From the NCBI GenBank assembly GCA_009733775.1, contig WOGZ01000026.1, positions 62,001 to 126,000 of the forward strand: 64,000 nt of DNA, in the 5' to 3' direction. This stretch comes from Alectoria sarmentosa (Eukaryota > Ascomycota > Lecanoromycetes > Lecanorales > Parmeliaceae). The translations under genes and the position numbers were made by a program. Shown here piece after piece: positions 1-11,456 of this stretch (positions are counted from its first letter, which is position 1; every line of letters begins with the position of its first letter). The notes under the pieces were generated by a model that searched no databases, was not told the origin of the DNA, and saw only the letters and a program-made list of their open reading frames with translations.

Positions 1-222
1 TGCCGTCTGACTTCCTCACCGCAAGTTCAGACCTAAGGATCCAAGTGGTGCAAGGAACCCAACCAACAGGACCAAAAGAACCAAAAAGAAAAAGCCGACA
101 GCCTGAGAGCGCATTATTGTTATTCCGCAGAAAAGGCACCAAGAGGCACAGGCAGCTCAAGGCCAAGGCCAAGCTCAAGTTTCAAAAGCCTGACCTTGCG
201 CCGGGAAAGTCTGGGGAAGAAA
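1..222. other. Left edge, upstream of SNF4
   Basis: This is purine-rich sequence with no convincing gene. It probably holds the 5' leader of the SNF4-like gene or the 3' end of a gene lying outside the window. An upstream coding exon of SNF4 cannot be excluded, because fungal gamma subunits differ widely at their N termini. Confidence 0.4.
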
Positions 223-1642
223 ATGACTAGTCTCCCCGTCAATCCAGGTCACGAGGGCTTCGTGAGAAAATCATACTTGCTGGCCCAGCGACCACGAGGT
301 CAATCCCAGCCAATGCCTCATGCTGAGCCCGAGAGCGCTATCGAAAGGGATCAGAGGATCGGCTTGGTACGTAAAAACCATTCGGATTGTAACCCATTCC
401 TCTTCTGCATTTGATGCCCATATGCGACTCTTTACTTGCGCAGCCTACCAGAGACCATTTGACAGGCTGACAGAGCGCCACTAATAACTGCAGCAAAGAA
501 TTAGAGACTTCCTCAAAGTGAGGACAAGCTATGATGTCTTGCCTTTGAGCTTTCGCTTAATCATCTTTGACACTGCCCTGTTGGTCAAGAAGAGCTTGAC
601 TATCCTCATCCAGAATGGTAACCTGCCTCCTCCTGCAGCCCCAAGTGTAGTCCATAGTGTACCCAGAAAGTAGGCTGAGCTCTGACAGGCATCGTCTCCG
701 CGCCGCTATGGGACTCGAAGACATCCTCTTTCGCAGGTCTCTTGACGACTTCCGACTACCTCAACCTCATCCAGTACTACTGGCAGAATCCTGAAGCTGT
801 GAGCCGCATTGATCAATTCAAACTGAACAGCCTGCGCGGTAGGTTGCCATATCAAGCTGCGCCAGTCCATTACTGACATCACCGCAAGATATCGAGAGAG
901 CCATTGGCGTCCAGCCTCTCGAGACTGTATCCATACATCCCCAAAAGCCGCTGTACGAGGCATGTCGGCGCATGCTCGAATCTCGGGCGCGGCGGATGCC
1001 ATTGGTCGACATTGACGATGAGACTAAACGTGCCATGGTAGTCAGTGTGGTGACCCAGTATCGGATCCTGAAATTCGTTGCGGTCAATGTCTCGGAAACC
1101 CAGTTGCTGCGCAAGCCATTGAAGCACCTCAAGCTCGGCACGTACAAGAATCTCGAGACAGCTAAGATGGAAACGCCTGTCTTCGAGGTCATCCATCAGC
1201 TTGTTAACAGCGCGATATCTAGTGTGCCTATTCTCAACAGCGACGGTAAGTTGCAACATCCCATTGAGGGAGGAAGCTGATCGTTTGTAGGCGTTGTCAC
1301 CAATGTGTTCGAGGCTGTAGATGTCATCACGCTGATCAAAGATACGAATTACGACAATCTCAACCTCAATGTTGGCGAGGCCCTTCAAAGACGGCAAGAG
1401 GTTTGTAGATTCCACAACGAATTCAGTAAAAGGTGTTGACAAAATTGTAGGACTTCCCAGGAATCTACACCTGCTACATTGATGACCGCCTTGATACGAT
1501 CTTTGACACAATACGAAAATCGCGGGTGCATCGCCTGGTTGTCGTAGATGAGGACAACCGGTTGATTGGGCTGTTGACTTTGAGTGATATTCTCGAGTAC
1601 ATACTTCTTGAAGGAGAAGGGGATGATGGCAAGCGGGAATAA
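223..1642 (+). CDS. SNF4: AMP-activated protein kinase gamma subunit (SNF4-like)
   Basis: Regulatory gamma subunit of the SNF1/AMPK complex, which binds adenine nucleotides through paired CBS domains and controls growth on poor carbon sources. Exons by eye: 223-366, 494-617, 689-838, 889-1245, 1291-1400, 1451-1642, giving about 358 aa. Strong family signatures are RTSYDVLPLSFRLIIFDTAL near the start of CBS1, SAPLWDSK, YEACRRMLESRARRMPLV, ISSVPILNSDG, and RKSRVHRLVVVDE followed by GLLTLSDILEYILLEGE at the C terminus. All introns are GT-AG; the third holds a good branch site (TACTGAC). The first in-frame ATG (223) is used. ATG 313 would give a shorter protein of about 328 aa, and since the N terminus is not conserved the choice is uncertain. 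The fold and identity are secure. Confidence 0.93.
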
Positions 1643-2076
1643 ACAGGAATAAACAGGACGGTTGCGACTACCATGGATGCATTTACTCGGTGTTCTATAT
1701 CCACTGCGGCATGAGAAAAGTCCCAGCGCAACGTTGCCGCCACGGCGCCACGACATGGTAAATAGAAGGAATCTGGATAAATATGGGTGGTAACAGATCA
1801 TTATCGCTCACAGTAATATTGAAAAAAATTGAAATGCAGCCTGATTGTCCCCTGGTGTTGTCATTGTGAAAATCTATTGACATCGTTCATCATTTGCAGG
1901 AAAGCCCATTCACTTTCATCCACATACAAAATATCTCACCAAGATCTCAAATCTCACTTTCGCTTGAATCGCACAACTGGCAGGAACGTCCCAATCATCC
2001 CACCAATCCACCATTATGGCTTTCCTCCACGCCTCTCTCGTAGCTCTCACCATGCAGCATACATACAGACATCAAT
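1643..2076. other. Intergenic region between SNF4 and the RhoGAP gene
   Basis: It holds the SNF4 3' UTR and the RhoGAP promoter and leader. Short open frames on both strands show no family resemblance, and I see no RNA gene or repeat. Confidence 0.5.
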
Positions 2077-5000
2077 ATGCAACACTGCAAGAGCCTTGCC
2101 CATTTTGCTCCCTCTGAGCAGCAGAGACAAGCTTCAACACAAACAAGAGCGCGACGCCGCTCGTCGCTTGATACATTTGTCATACCCGGCCGCACACGAC
2201 TGCCATCTAATAAAGCCAGCCCCTTTGACCTCCAGGTTGCACAGGGACTCCTAAATTCCAGCCGGCTCCAACCTCCAAGAAAAAGCATGCCTTCTGCCGA
2301 AAGCCTTGAGTGGTCGCCCGAAAACTCGCCAGCTGGGTGTATGCCACGAAGGGGAGCCAATCCAGGCCCGTATGGCCTGCCACATCAAAGAGTCAGGCCC
2401 GAAATCGTGAAACGACCGCCTCCTCGCTTTGGTGGTCGCGAAGTCATCATCCTTCCACCTCAACGTTCACGCCCTCATGCTCACCAATCAGAAATTCAAC
2501 CCCTGACGGTAATATCCTCACAAGACAATGCAAACATGCAAACATATGATGGTACCGATGATTCGGTTATCGAGTCTCGCCTCACTAGTACGACTTGGAG
2601 CACTGTCAGTCATCGGATTTTCTCAGACTCTTCTGGTAGCTCGCGTACAATGGGGCCTTCGCATTACAGAGACGAGTTCAACAAGTTGGCCGAAAAGCAC
2701 GGATTACCTCGGTTAGAAGCAGCTCCAGATGGTACGTCACACAGCTCAATGAGTGGTCCTGCATTTGGTTGCTGAAATTTAGGGTGATTTAGATGACGAA
2801 AACCATAGCCAAACAAAGACCACGACCAAAACTCATCACCAGGGCTGGCTGGCACGCAAGCTCTTCCGACGATCATCCTCAACCTACACCCTCAAAGCTA
2901 AGACCACCTATAAGCCCATCTTAAAGAAGAAGAGCTTTGGAGGAATCCCTGGATTTTCAGAGGATAGTCACAAGAATATACTGAAGGGCAAAAGTCTTGA
3001 GGAACTCAGTCGACTTGGAGGACTGAGCGTTTTCATACTTCCGTCCGACTTTGCTGTTGACAAGCTCACTCTTCCCACGTGTCTCTCAGCAACGGCGACA
3101 TACTTATATCAACATGGTGAGTCCTCTGGCCGGGTGTGGGAATTTTGAAAAGCTGAATCAAACCGTGCAGGCTGTAATGCACCTGGTATATTTCGCGTGT
3201 CCGGTCAAACTACGATCGTCAACTCATTATATGAATTTTATGATCATCAATTCTCCAATGCGGACGCCGGAAGTCCTTCCAAGATCGAACAGACTGTAGG
3301 ATCAGGTCTCCTTCCCTCGCACATAGAGCATACGGTACCCGATGTCGCCTCATTCTTCAAGAGAGTCCTCATTGATCTGCCAGGTGGTTTACTCGGCTCG
3401 GTCGAGCTCTTCGAAGCGCTTCGCAACGTTACGACGAATTTCGAGCAGGATCCTGAACTTTCCGAGCCTGACCTCGCAAGTCTCAGAGCGAGGATGATCG
3501 CGCTGGCAATCTCGAGCGTAGCTTCCGACTATCGCTTGTATCTCATCCAAGCAGTCTTGGGTCTGGTGTCTTATCTTGGGTATGAAGCAGAAAAATTACA
3601 AGCGGAGACCGCTTCAGCCGACGAAGACCAGGCCCCATCGGAGCTCATGAGCTATAGGTCTCTAGGGGTTGTCCTGGGGCCCTTGTTATTGGGGAACTTG
3701 ACGGATAGTGCGGTTCATGGTAGCGGTGAAGGTCGAAGTGGAGCTCCGCGCACATCGCTCGAGATCGACAGTGCAAAGAAGTTCCGGAAACACAAACGCA
3801 AGCATTCTGACATGAAGTTGGACCAAAATGCTACTCTAGCGGCATTTGTCGACCGAGCCAATCGCACTGCACTTGTCATGCAACAGCTGCTTTTGATGTG
3901 GCCTGATATTGTCAAGCAACTCCGGGATATCAATAGTGCCGCCAGCTCTTCTCTGAAATCTGGAAGTAAGCGGCGTCTCAAAAAGATGCCAAGTCGTACT
4001 GGTAGCAGGCTCACAATGAAAACGTCGGAAGAAGATATGACGTTCCTTGACATTTTGCGTGAACGCACTCTGCCGGAAGAATTCCGAGGTGCTGTCAAAA
4101 TGAAGAGCAACATGCGAATGATAAGTAGATCACCGATGTCTCGGGGTGCAATTGGTCCATCTGAGGATGACAATACAAACGACACCTGCTTATTTGCAGC
4201 TAGCGAAGAGCATGGCAGTCCCAATCCTGACCACACTAGGGCGGCTGAACGTACTGCACGAGACGACGAACTCGCTATCAATACTAAGCAACGGTCTGTA
4301 GAGGGGACAACCATGTCACTCGGGGATGACATCGGGCTCGGTGCCGAGAATCGTACACATTCTGATGTTGCTATGGAGAAGATGGCAATGGGTACGATAT
4401 TGCCACCCCTTCAAATCAAGCCCAGCTCTTCTTCACGCAAAGGGTTTCTCCGCCTAGTAGATCCTGCTGTAGAGACGCCGCGACAGGCCCAGAATTCCAG
4501 CTCATCGAGCAAGACTCCCGAAACGGCCCTGAGGGATGCGCCACCTGCGGAACATAGCCATGAGTCAGATGAATCCCAACTCCAGATATCCATGGGAAAG
4601 CCACTCCCTCCCATTGGAGATGCCCAAATGGCGGAGCTTTCTTTTTCATCTGCTGAGGACGACATCCTCAACCCGCCTTCAAGGCCGTTTGCAAGAAATG
4701 AGCGCCCTGATTCACCTCGCCGTAACACCTCATCGAGGGAATCATCAAGGAATTCTTTCTCAAGCCGCAAAGCTCGCCAGTCATCAGAGCGGACCATCTT
4801 TCCGTCTCGCCAGTCAGGCCAGTGGCCTTCATCTCCAACCAAGCAAACGTGTGAAGAGGCCATGTTCCCGCCTCGTCAATCATCTTTGCCGACAGACAAA
4901 CACCTTGCACTGAACCCTGACGAAACCTACGATCCTCTAGCAGAATACAAGACTAAAGCTAACACGAACATGGCTCCTCCAAAATTCGATGTCTCGCGGA

Positions 5001-6559
5001 AAGCAAGCGAACCGCGACTAGAGCAACATGGAGTACCTGATGGCGGTTCCAAAGCCACCAGCGTTAGATGTCTCGCCCAAAGATTCGCCGAGGCCTCCAG
5101 AGCCATGCGCAGCAGTAACGAGCGGGCCAAGGAGACTGCTATCCCTAGAATTTACGCTTTTGTCAACGCTTTGCCCTCGCCTAAGTCTCCTATGTTAGGT
5201 CTTGATGATCCGTTCTTCTCTGCAGAGAGCAACAACGTATCGAAGGAATCACTCATTCCCAAACCAGTCCGTGACGTTGGCCGTAGTAGAGAAAGCCGAT
5301 CCCTGTCTCCACCGAAGCGAGCTACACCGAAATTACATCCTCCCAATCGTCACTCAGCCTTCGGCATCATCAAAGACCGGGATGCTGAGATCGTGCAAGA
5401 AAACACTGTCTCAAACGCTCCAGCTACACCTGTCACTGGCGAAGGAGAGACTTACGAGGAAATGAAAGTCAACTCTAACGGCATTGGTTTCTCTAAGCAA
5501 CCATTGAATCAACTCCTTGACGCGTACCATCACGAGCGTTCAGCCGAGTCACTCCGTCGTCTACACACACATCTCCAAGAACCGCGATCCGATGCCCGCC
5601 GTGTCCATAACCGCACTATATCGTTCGCGGAGCTTGCTCGCCCTATCTCTCCTTCTCGCCCCGATTCACCATCACTTAAAATCTACGCCAAGCCAAAAAC
5701 TTCTCCAACTCGCTCCAACAGCTACCTGAATGCCAGTGACGCCCTCAAACCACTCGAGCGCCACACTTCCATCAATGCAACAATGTACAGCGAAATTTGC
5801 CGTCTTCGACGTCTTCTACAGCAGATGGGTGAGGAAAAAGAGGCAAAAGACCGCAGGATTGTAGCATTGGAAGAAGTACAAGAAGGTAATGCTGTTACCG
5901 CTGAAGTAAAAGCAAATAGGAGCTTTGGTAAAGGCGCTTTGCATTATGAAGTCCGCAACGCAAAGAGAGAGTTGAGCATTTGGAAGATGAGGGCCGAAAT
6001 GGCTGAGAGAAGGTTGTCAGGGTTGAAGCAGTTATCTGATAGACCGGGGAAGGGCGAGACAGTGTATCCGGGGTACACAGGACTGAGCGAGAAGCTCGAC
6101 ATCGCTAAGAAGAGGGAATACAAAGAAAGGGAGGTCGGTGCGAAGGACGTGCAGGAACAGAGTCCAGACTCTTGGAAGAGAAGGGCTATCTTAGCGGAAA
6201 GTCAATTGGCCCGGATCAACGAACGGGAGAGTGCAGACAAGGCGATCGACTTCCAGGAAGTGCAGGCAGATAGCCCAGACTCTTGGAAGAGGAGGGCTAT
6301 AATCGCCGAGATTCGATTGGCTCATATTGCGCCGCTGATGGAGAAGGGATCGGACAGCGAGACGGTACGCACGACTCCTTCACCACTCACGGCAAAGGTA
6401 TATGTAGCTGTTGAGACCGAAGGGAGTGTGAGAACTCGTGAGTACAGTCGGAGCAACAGCGAGAAAGAGATGGGAAGACGAACAGGGCCAATGAAGACGA
6501 ATCATGGATGCGATGATAGGAGTTCCGATTTCGCGAGTTCGTTGAACGGGTTTGGCTGA
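2077..6559 (+). CDS. RhoGAP-domain protein with disordered tail and C-terminal coiled coil
   Basis: GTPase-activating protein for Rho-type GTPases, expected to act at sites of polarised growth or septation. Exons 2077-2731, 2793-3116 and 3171-6559 give about 1455 aa. The RhoGAP domain lies at roughly residues 300-500. It starts in exon 2 (SVFILPSDFAVDKL), contains the catalytic arginine in PGIFRVSGQ just after the second splice, and ends near SYRSLGVVLGPLLLGN, the usual region of the domain's asparagine. A linker of about 700 residues is rich in Ser, Pro and Arg and probably disordered. Near the C terminus a coiled coil begins at ATMYSEICRLRRLLQQMGEE. After it, a motif SPDSWKRRAI occurs twice about 40 residues apart, suggesting a small internal duplication. 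The start is the first ATG of the long frame; an earlier exon is possible. The specific Rho target cannot be read from sequence. Confidence 0.88.
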
Positions 6560-6875
6560 GCCGGCGCTAAAGCTGGTACACATCATGTTGGAAGATGGAC
6601 TCCACCCTTGGCAACGACTGGAGTCTTGGAAAGCTCGGACTCTTTCGTTTGGCATCTACGTCTTACAAAGTCACGCCTAGGGTAATGCTCCTCCACCGGG
6701 TTTCCGGGCGCAGACGTACTGCATAGCTTCGAAAGTGTCATTTGCTTTTGGCGTCGATTGGCGACGCACTAATTAATATGGATGCAAAAGCGCAGTGGGT
6801 TCCATGAAGTCTGGCATTGGTTCAACACGGTAGTTCATTAGAGCTTAGAGATGGCGAGCAGCATTATAAGAAGAA

Positions 6876-7508
6876 TTATAGGATCTCATCAGAAACCGTA
6901 CCATCTCGACTACCTTTTGCCTCACATTGAATTCTTGAACAGGGATCCGAAAAAACATGCTCCCTCTCCAAGTGTTCGCCCTTGCCCTCAAGACAGAAGG
7001 TGACGGCTACTACACGCACGTGATCCAGGATATGTATCCCGATAAGGACCGTTTCTTCGCCCAGAGGGGGGTTCTGCTCGGCTCCCTTGGGGATGTGGTA
7101 TATAATCCCCTTCACTGGGGTCTTCGTAGGGTACGGATTTTCGTCGCGTGCATAGACATACCAGCTCCGGCAGATGTAGCCGCCCATGTCGTCGGGGTTC
7201 GACCTGAGCTTTTTTGCCATTGGTCATGGGTTCGATCCGGCGGTCGAAAAATTTCCTTCTGTCAATCACTATATCTGCTTTTGCGAGTTTATTTCGAAAC
7301 ATTCAGGACGTCAGCCAAAACTGGTATGTATGCGCTCTATGCTGTGGGTGGCCCAGGAGATACCGCGGGCTGGGAGATGCGGGTAGCCGGCTCGATCAGG
7401 AATCGAAGATTGAGGCAGGACGCGTTCACTTGGGCGGAAGACGTGCTACTTGAGCTGGTCAAGGGAGCTTTCGTGCAATCAGATTTCTGCCTAGTCTGTC
7501 ATGGCTGA
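6876..7508. other. Open frames on both strands, coding strand unresolved
   Basis: Two overlapping candidates exist. On plus, 6957-7508 opens with an ATG and encodes 183 aa. On minus, 7220-6876 opens with an ATG and encodes 114 aa, including GGYICRSWYVYARDENPYP and a possible splice donor (CAC|GTGCGT) near 7020. Both have ordinary codon choice and neither resembles a family I recognise. The minus frame has the more protein-like mix of aromatic and charged residues and could be one exon of a spliced gene. At most one is likely to be real. The flanks 6560-6875 and 7509-7625 show nothing else. Confidence 0.3.
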
Positions 7509-7625
7509 CTAGCTATCCGAACGCCTCAAGCATCGATCCAGCATCTCATTCCTAGTATCCCTCCACTGTTCTTTTATCATGCCCTCTCCACATCTCAACC
7601 ATAGAACCCTCTCCACTGCATCAAT

Positions 7626-8033
7626 CTATCGGTGCTACAAACCCAAAGTATCAGCCAGATTCCGCTTGCCGCTTGCTCCTTGCTCTGCCCAGCCTCACTG
7701 TGTGGGTAATGAATGGGCTCTCTTACTTTTGTGAAACCGATATCCGAAGATTTTTCCCTAAAGCACTGACGGCAGATGTTCAATCCGTACTTGCGAATGA
7801 GACCGGCGGGATGGGTGCAAATGCGGCTGTTACGATCCTGTTATCAGCATCTGCTTCTCACGCAGGAACCCTGCGTTCAGACGTTTGAAGGCGCAATCTC
7901 TCGGGGCTCGAGATGACATCGAGGAAGTGAGTGTAGGCAAGGAGCGAGGGAGGAGGTGGACAAGGTCGTACCACGAGCGAGCCCCTTTCCCGTATCCGCG
8001 AGGTCTTGAGTACCAGACTGATTCGTGAGACAT
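7626..8033 (-). CDS. RPS29: 40S ribosomal protein S29 (uS14)
   Basis: Small zinc-binding protein of the 40S subunit head. Exons by eye are 8033-7975, 7826-7727 and 7634-7626, giving 55 aa, close to the family's usual 56. The sequence begins MSHESVWYSRPRGYGKGAR, as in other eukaryotes. It continues with the zinc ligands CTHPAGLIRKYG (one Cys visible after the splice) and NICRQCFREKSSDIGFTK. The last exon is only 9 nt, CAC CGA TAG, restoring the conserved C-terminal His-Arg plus stop. It follows a TTTGTAG acceptor, and the donor before it is AAAA|GTAAG. Because all exons are short, the gene is hidden from a simple ORF search. Identity is secure; the tiny exon is inferred from the family C terminus. 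Confidence 0.93.
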
Positions 8034-8982
8034 GATTGCGGCGTGCGCTTGGTAACGGGGGGTTGAGATATCTTCTGTAGGGCACCAAAAAGCTAGTGAG
8101 CTTTTTTCACGCTCTTGAATGTCAGCGAAAGGCGGAGAGACAGGCCTTACTGTGTTGGCGGCGCCGAATGATTTCTTGACGTCGGTGATGTGGTGGTCTG
8201 AGGTTACTGTTGGGAAATGTGTGGGACGCCAAGACCTTGACCGGAAGCGAAGGACTAGTGGATTTAGCGCGATGGAGTTTTACCGCGCTGAAATTCTTTT
8301 CGAGTTCAATTTGCATGATCTTGCTCTACAACTGTATGGAAACGTGAAATACTACGCTGCCGATACAATTTATCTACCGCCACAAAGGCAAGGTCCGTCC
8401 GCTGTAATTTACTTGTCCAGGTTCGCGACACTTCCATGTGCGTGCGATGCACGCCTAAAACCGCCCTGAACGGAGCAATTTTCTGCAGGTAAGAGCTTTG
8501 GCTTGAACAGCTAATGCCCTATGCCCCAAGATATTTCATTCCATCGGATTGGCTTTGGGGCCTGGGTCCTCTTCTGAAGATTCCTGCTTTATGCCTTCTC
8601 TTATTCCATTTCATCTATCTTCCCGCTTCTAAATTAGCTAGAGCTCGTCGTCTTCACCTTCCAGGACGTATCAACGAGTGTGGACAATGAAGCCAGATCG
8701 AAATACCATCTAGCTTGCTATTGCTTGTTAGACTCCTCCTGTCCCCGCTCGGCCCTTTATTGGGTTCAACCTCTAGCTTAATGCTGGAGTGAGGGGAGTT
8801 GGAAGAAACATCTATCACAGACGTAATGCCTTTACGGGAGAGGTGGGGATTACGAATCAAGAGGAGGAGGAGGAGGAGGAGTGGGCGCCTGGAAAGTGTC
8901 AGCGGATTTGGGTTGGGAGAAGGAGCGGTTGCGCTAAGTTACCTTCAAAGAGGGAGGCTTCATCGCTCGTGCCGCCAGCAAG
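8034..8982. other. Intergenic region upstream of RPS29 and downstream of the OBAP-like gene
   Basis: No gene supported. It should hold the RPS29 promoter near 8034-8300. A short purine microsatellite (GAG)n lies at about 8860-8881. Open frames of about 115 aa or less on either strand lack recognisable features. Confidence 0.5.
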
Positions 8983-9866
8983 TTACTGCTGGCTTTCGTT
9001 GCTGAAGGCAGAATCCTTCCATACGCGGTCCGCATCTGTATCACAATCATCAGCATTCTCTATGAACCGAACCTCGCGCCACTAACGTACCTTCATGAAC
9101 CTCCGGCTCCTCGATATACACCCTCTTTTCCTTCTTCTGCTTGCTCGAGATTCCAAACCTGCTGTCTCTCTCCCCAATCAACTCACTCAAACCCTCCTGC
9201 TGTCCCTTCCCCGTGAAACTCATCATCAACTCCGGCCCTCCCAACGGCAACTTGTCCCCTCTATCCACCTGCCAGAAATGATACGTCTTCCCATACAACC
9301 CCACCACATCCTCCATCTCCTTAGTCTCCGCCTCCTCCCACAACCCTGTTGGCAATCCTTCCGGCCCAGGCATAATCAGCATGCCGCTTTTAACTTCAAA
9401 GACGTGGGAGTGCCAGAGTTCGCGCTCGGATTGAGACAGGGTTTTGTAGAGGGTAGCTGAGATCATGTATTCGATGCCGATGAGACGGGCGTTGGGCGCG
9501 GGTGTGTCGTATATTAGGCATTGGCGGACGTCTGTGGGTCGACATGTCAGCAATAGGAGAAGCTGGAAGACATGAAGAACGAGAAGCTGAGATGATGCTC
9601 ACCTTCGTTCAGATGCGAGCAATAGTGATTTGCTTCAACACAACGCTTAGGGTCAGAGGCGTAGACATGGAAGGCATTTAGATGGGCGCATATGGCTTTG
9701 ACAGGGCCGAAGCTCTGACGAGACGCGAGCTGTCAGTGGGTAGTATCTCTCAAAGATGAAGAAGTGTTAGGACCTGTCCGGCTGCCGCTCCTGTCTCTAA
9801 CACTTGGCTCTTCGTCGTGAGTGGGTTCCCTTGAGCCTCGTTCGTGACGTTCTCCGTTGCACTCAT
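8983..9866 (-). CDS. Oil-body-associated protein family (DUF1264)
   Basis: Member of the DUF1264/OBAP1 family, known from plant oil bodies and widespread in fungi and bacteria; the biochemical function is not established. Exons 9866-9774, 9714-9603, 9531-9091 and 9035-8983 give about 232 aa. Family signatures run through the protein: SFGPVKAICAHLNAFHVYA, CVEANHYCSHLNE, DVRQCLIYD, ARLIGIEYMIS, ELWHSHVFEVKSGMLIMPGP, LYGKTYHFWQVDRGDKLPLG and PELMMSFTG. The short last exon ends WKDSAFSNESQQ. All three introns are GT-AG and in phase. A full CRE palindrome TGACGTCA sits about 194 bp upstream of the start, which could place it under an ATF-type bZIP factor. There is no signal peptide. Confidence 0.9.
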
Positions 9867-10255
9867 GACGAAGTTAGTAGCAAATTTGGCTGGATTGCCG
9901 AGAATTGCCAGCGAACGTTGTAGGGCAAGCGAGAGCGGGTTTGAACTTCAAGATCGAGCGGGATTGGGCTGGTTGGTCGTTCTAGCCCAGGCGTTGTGCA
10001 TCTATGGCAAGTACAGTTGATGGAAAGCGAGTACGAACAAGAAAGTGGCCGAAGTGAGTTGACGTCATGAGGGGTCAAGACAAGTCTGAGAACTGAAGTC
10101 CGAGGATCTCTGTGGAATTCTCAGCGTGATGGTATACAGACCTGCTAATGTTCGTATATGATGTCGTCGCTTTTTCTGGCGCACGGCTATACATTTACGC
10201 AAATAATTCATATCCTCGAATTCAGAAAACGCAGATAGTTTGAATTTTACTGTTC
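9867..10255. other. Promoter region of the OBAP-like gene / 3' side of glyoxalase II
   Basis: Nothing coding is supported here. The stretch contains the CRE-type palindrome listed separately. Confidence 0.5.
10060..10067. promoter_or_regulatory. CRE/ATF-type palindrome TGACGTCA
   Basis: Perfect 8-bp CRE, the consensus site of ATF/CREB bZIP dimers, about 194 bp upstream of the OBAP-like start codon. An ATF-type bZIP gene is present near 61.5 kb. Binding is not shown, and one such site per 65 kb is expected by chance. Confidence 0.4.
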
Positions 10256-11456
10256 TCACATGCTGTTCTTCATCTCCCTAAGTGCACCCATGATATCGAT
10301 AGCGTCTGTTTTGCCTGTTGCCTTCTGAACCGTTGGATCCTGTGGGAGATTAACATATATCTATTGCTACCATGCTGGAAATAAATACTTACATTTGCTC
10401 TCATAAATACATTATATTCCTTCTACTTATCAGCCTTCGGTCTGGAGGAAGTACGGTGCTTGAAGCCTACCTTCTCATCTCCAATCGTGAATTTTCCCTG
10501 CGTTTGCTCATTGTTCTCTGCAAAGGACTGAAGCTTCTTCACGGGCTCTGTTTGTAGCACTGTGGCCAAGAACTTGACGTTCTGCTTTGTGTATTCGTGG
10601 CCCGGCTGTCTCATTCAGCATCCCAGCCATTGGCTCTCTGACTCGTGAATACTCACATAGACCTTTGTATCATTCGGTAGCGCCGACAGCGTCTTATTTA
10701 GCGCCGTATGCATCTCTGCTGGGGTACCCTCAAAGAATCTTCCACATCCTGGACAACGTTCATCAATATTTTTCATCTGCACCCAAAGCTCGGAATGCAC
10801 AAACCTCCGACGAACAATGTATCCCCAGTGAAAACCACTTTCTCCGCATCGTCCTCCATAAACCAGCAAATACTGTCTTGTGTATGGCATGGCGTATGTA
10901 AAGCCGTGACCGTTATTCCGGAACCAATCTTGAAAGTCTCGTCGTGTTTGGGTGTCCGAGTGACTGCTTCACAGTCTTTGCCGCCAATGATGGGAAGATC
11001 TTTGAATTGAGAGAGCTGAACCAAAATCGTGAGCAATGGATTGTGGTTGCTAATATGGAAGGCCCACCATCTTCTTATTCCCTCCAGCATGATCCCAGTG
11101 GCTATTTCATGTTGATGAGTACTTTCCTTGACCTACGGAATAGAGTGGGGCTCACTGACTGATGTGTATTCATTATCGCCGTTAGGTTGATCTTCCCGTC
11201 ATCGATCTGCTCCTTAATCACAGGAACCACTCTGCCAAGTTCCGTTAGAATTTCAATTGAAGGCTTCCATGGTACCGTACATACTCCGGCGGATTTGCTG
11301 GATCAATTATAACGGCATCGTTCGTCTTGTCGTCTTTTACGAGATAGGCGTAGTTGTTGCTGGATCCAGTCCCTAGAAGACAACGTTGTTTAATTTGGTT
11401 TAGGAGGCAGTATTTCAGCTGTTCATCTTACACATAGGTATCGATTGAATATGCAT
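10256..11456 (-). CDS. GLO2: Glyoxalase II (hydroxyacylglutathione hydrolase)
   Basis: Metallo-beta-lactamase-fold thioesterase that hydrolyses S-lactoylglutathione to lactate and glutathione, the second step of methylglyoxal detoxification. Nine exons by eye: 11456-11432, 11372-11285, 11231-11160, 11101-11068, 11015-10805, 10748-10657, 10605-10471, 10422-10393, 10339-10256, giving about 256 aa. It begins MHIQSIPMWTGSSNNYAYLV. The metal-binding motif THHHWDHAGGN is created across the splice between exons 3 and 4. Later ligands are in LHTPCHTQDS, FTGDTLFVGG and YPGHEYT. The C terminus reads MRANDPTVQKATGKTDAID and then MGALREMKNSM, as in the family. Eight introns in 1.2 kb is dense for a fungal gene. 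No transit peptide is seen, so a cytosolic form is likely. Confidence 0.92.

Noticed and set aside
4411..4863. Minus-strand open frame of 150 codons inside the RhoGAP exon
   Set aside because: It is the antisense shadow of the Ser-rich linker; serine-rich coding DNA commonly leaves long open antisense frames.
7196..7235. tRNA-like T-loop strings (GGTTCGACC, GGTTCGATCC)
   Set aside because: No matching acceptor stem, D-arm or anticodon arm can be folded around either string.
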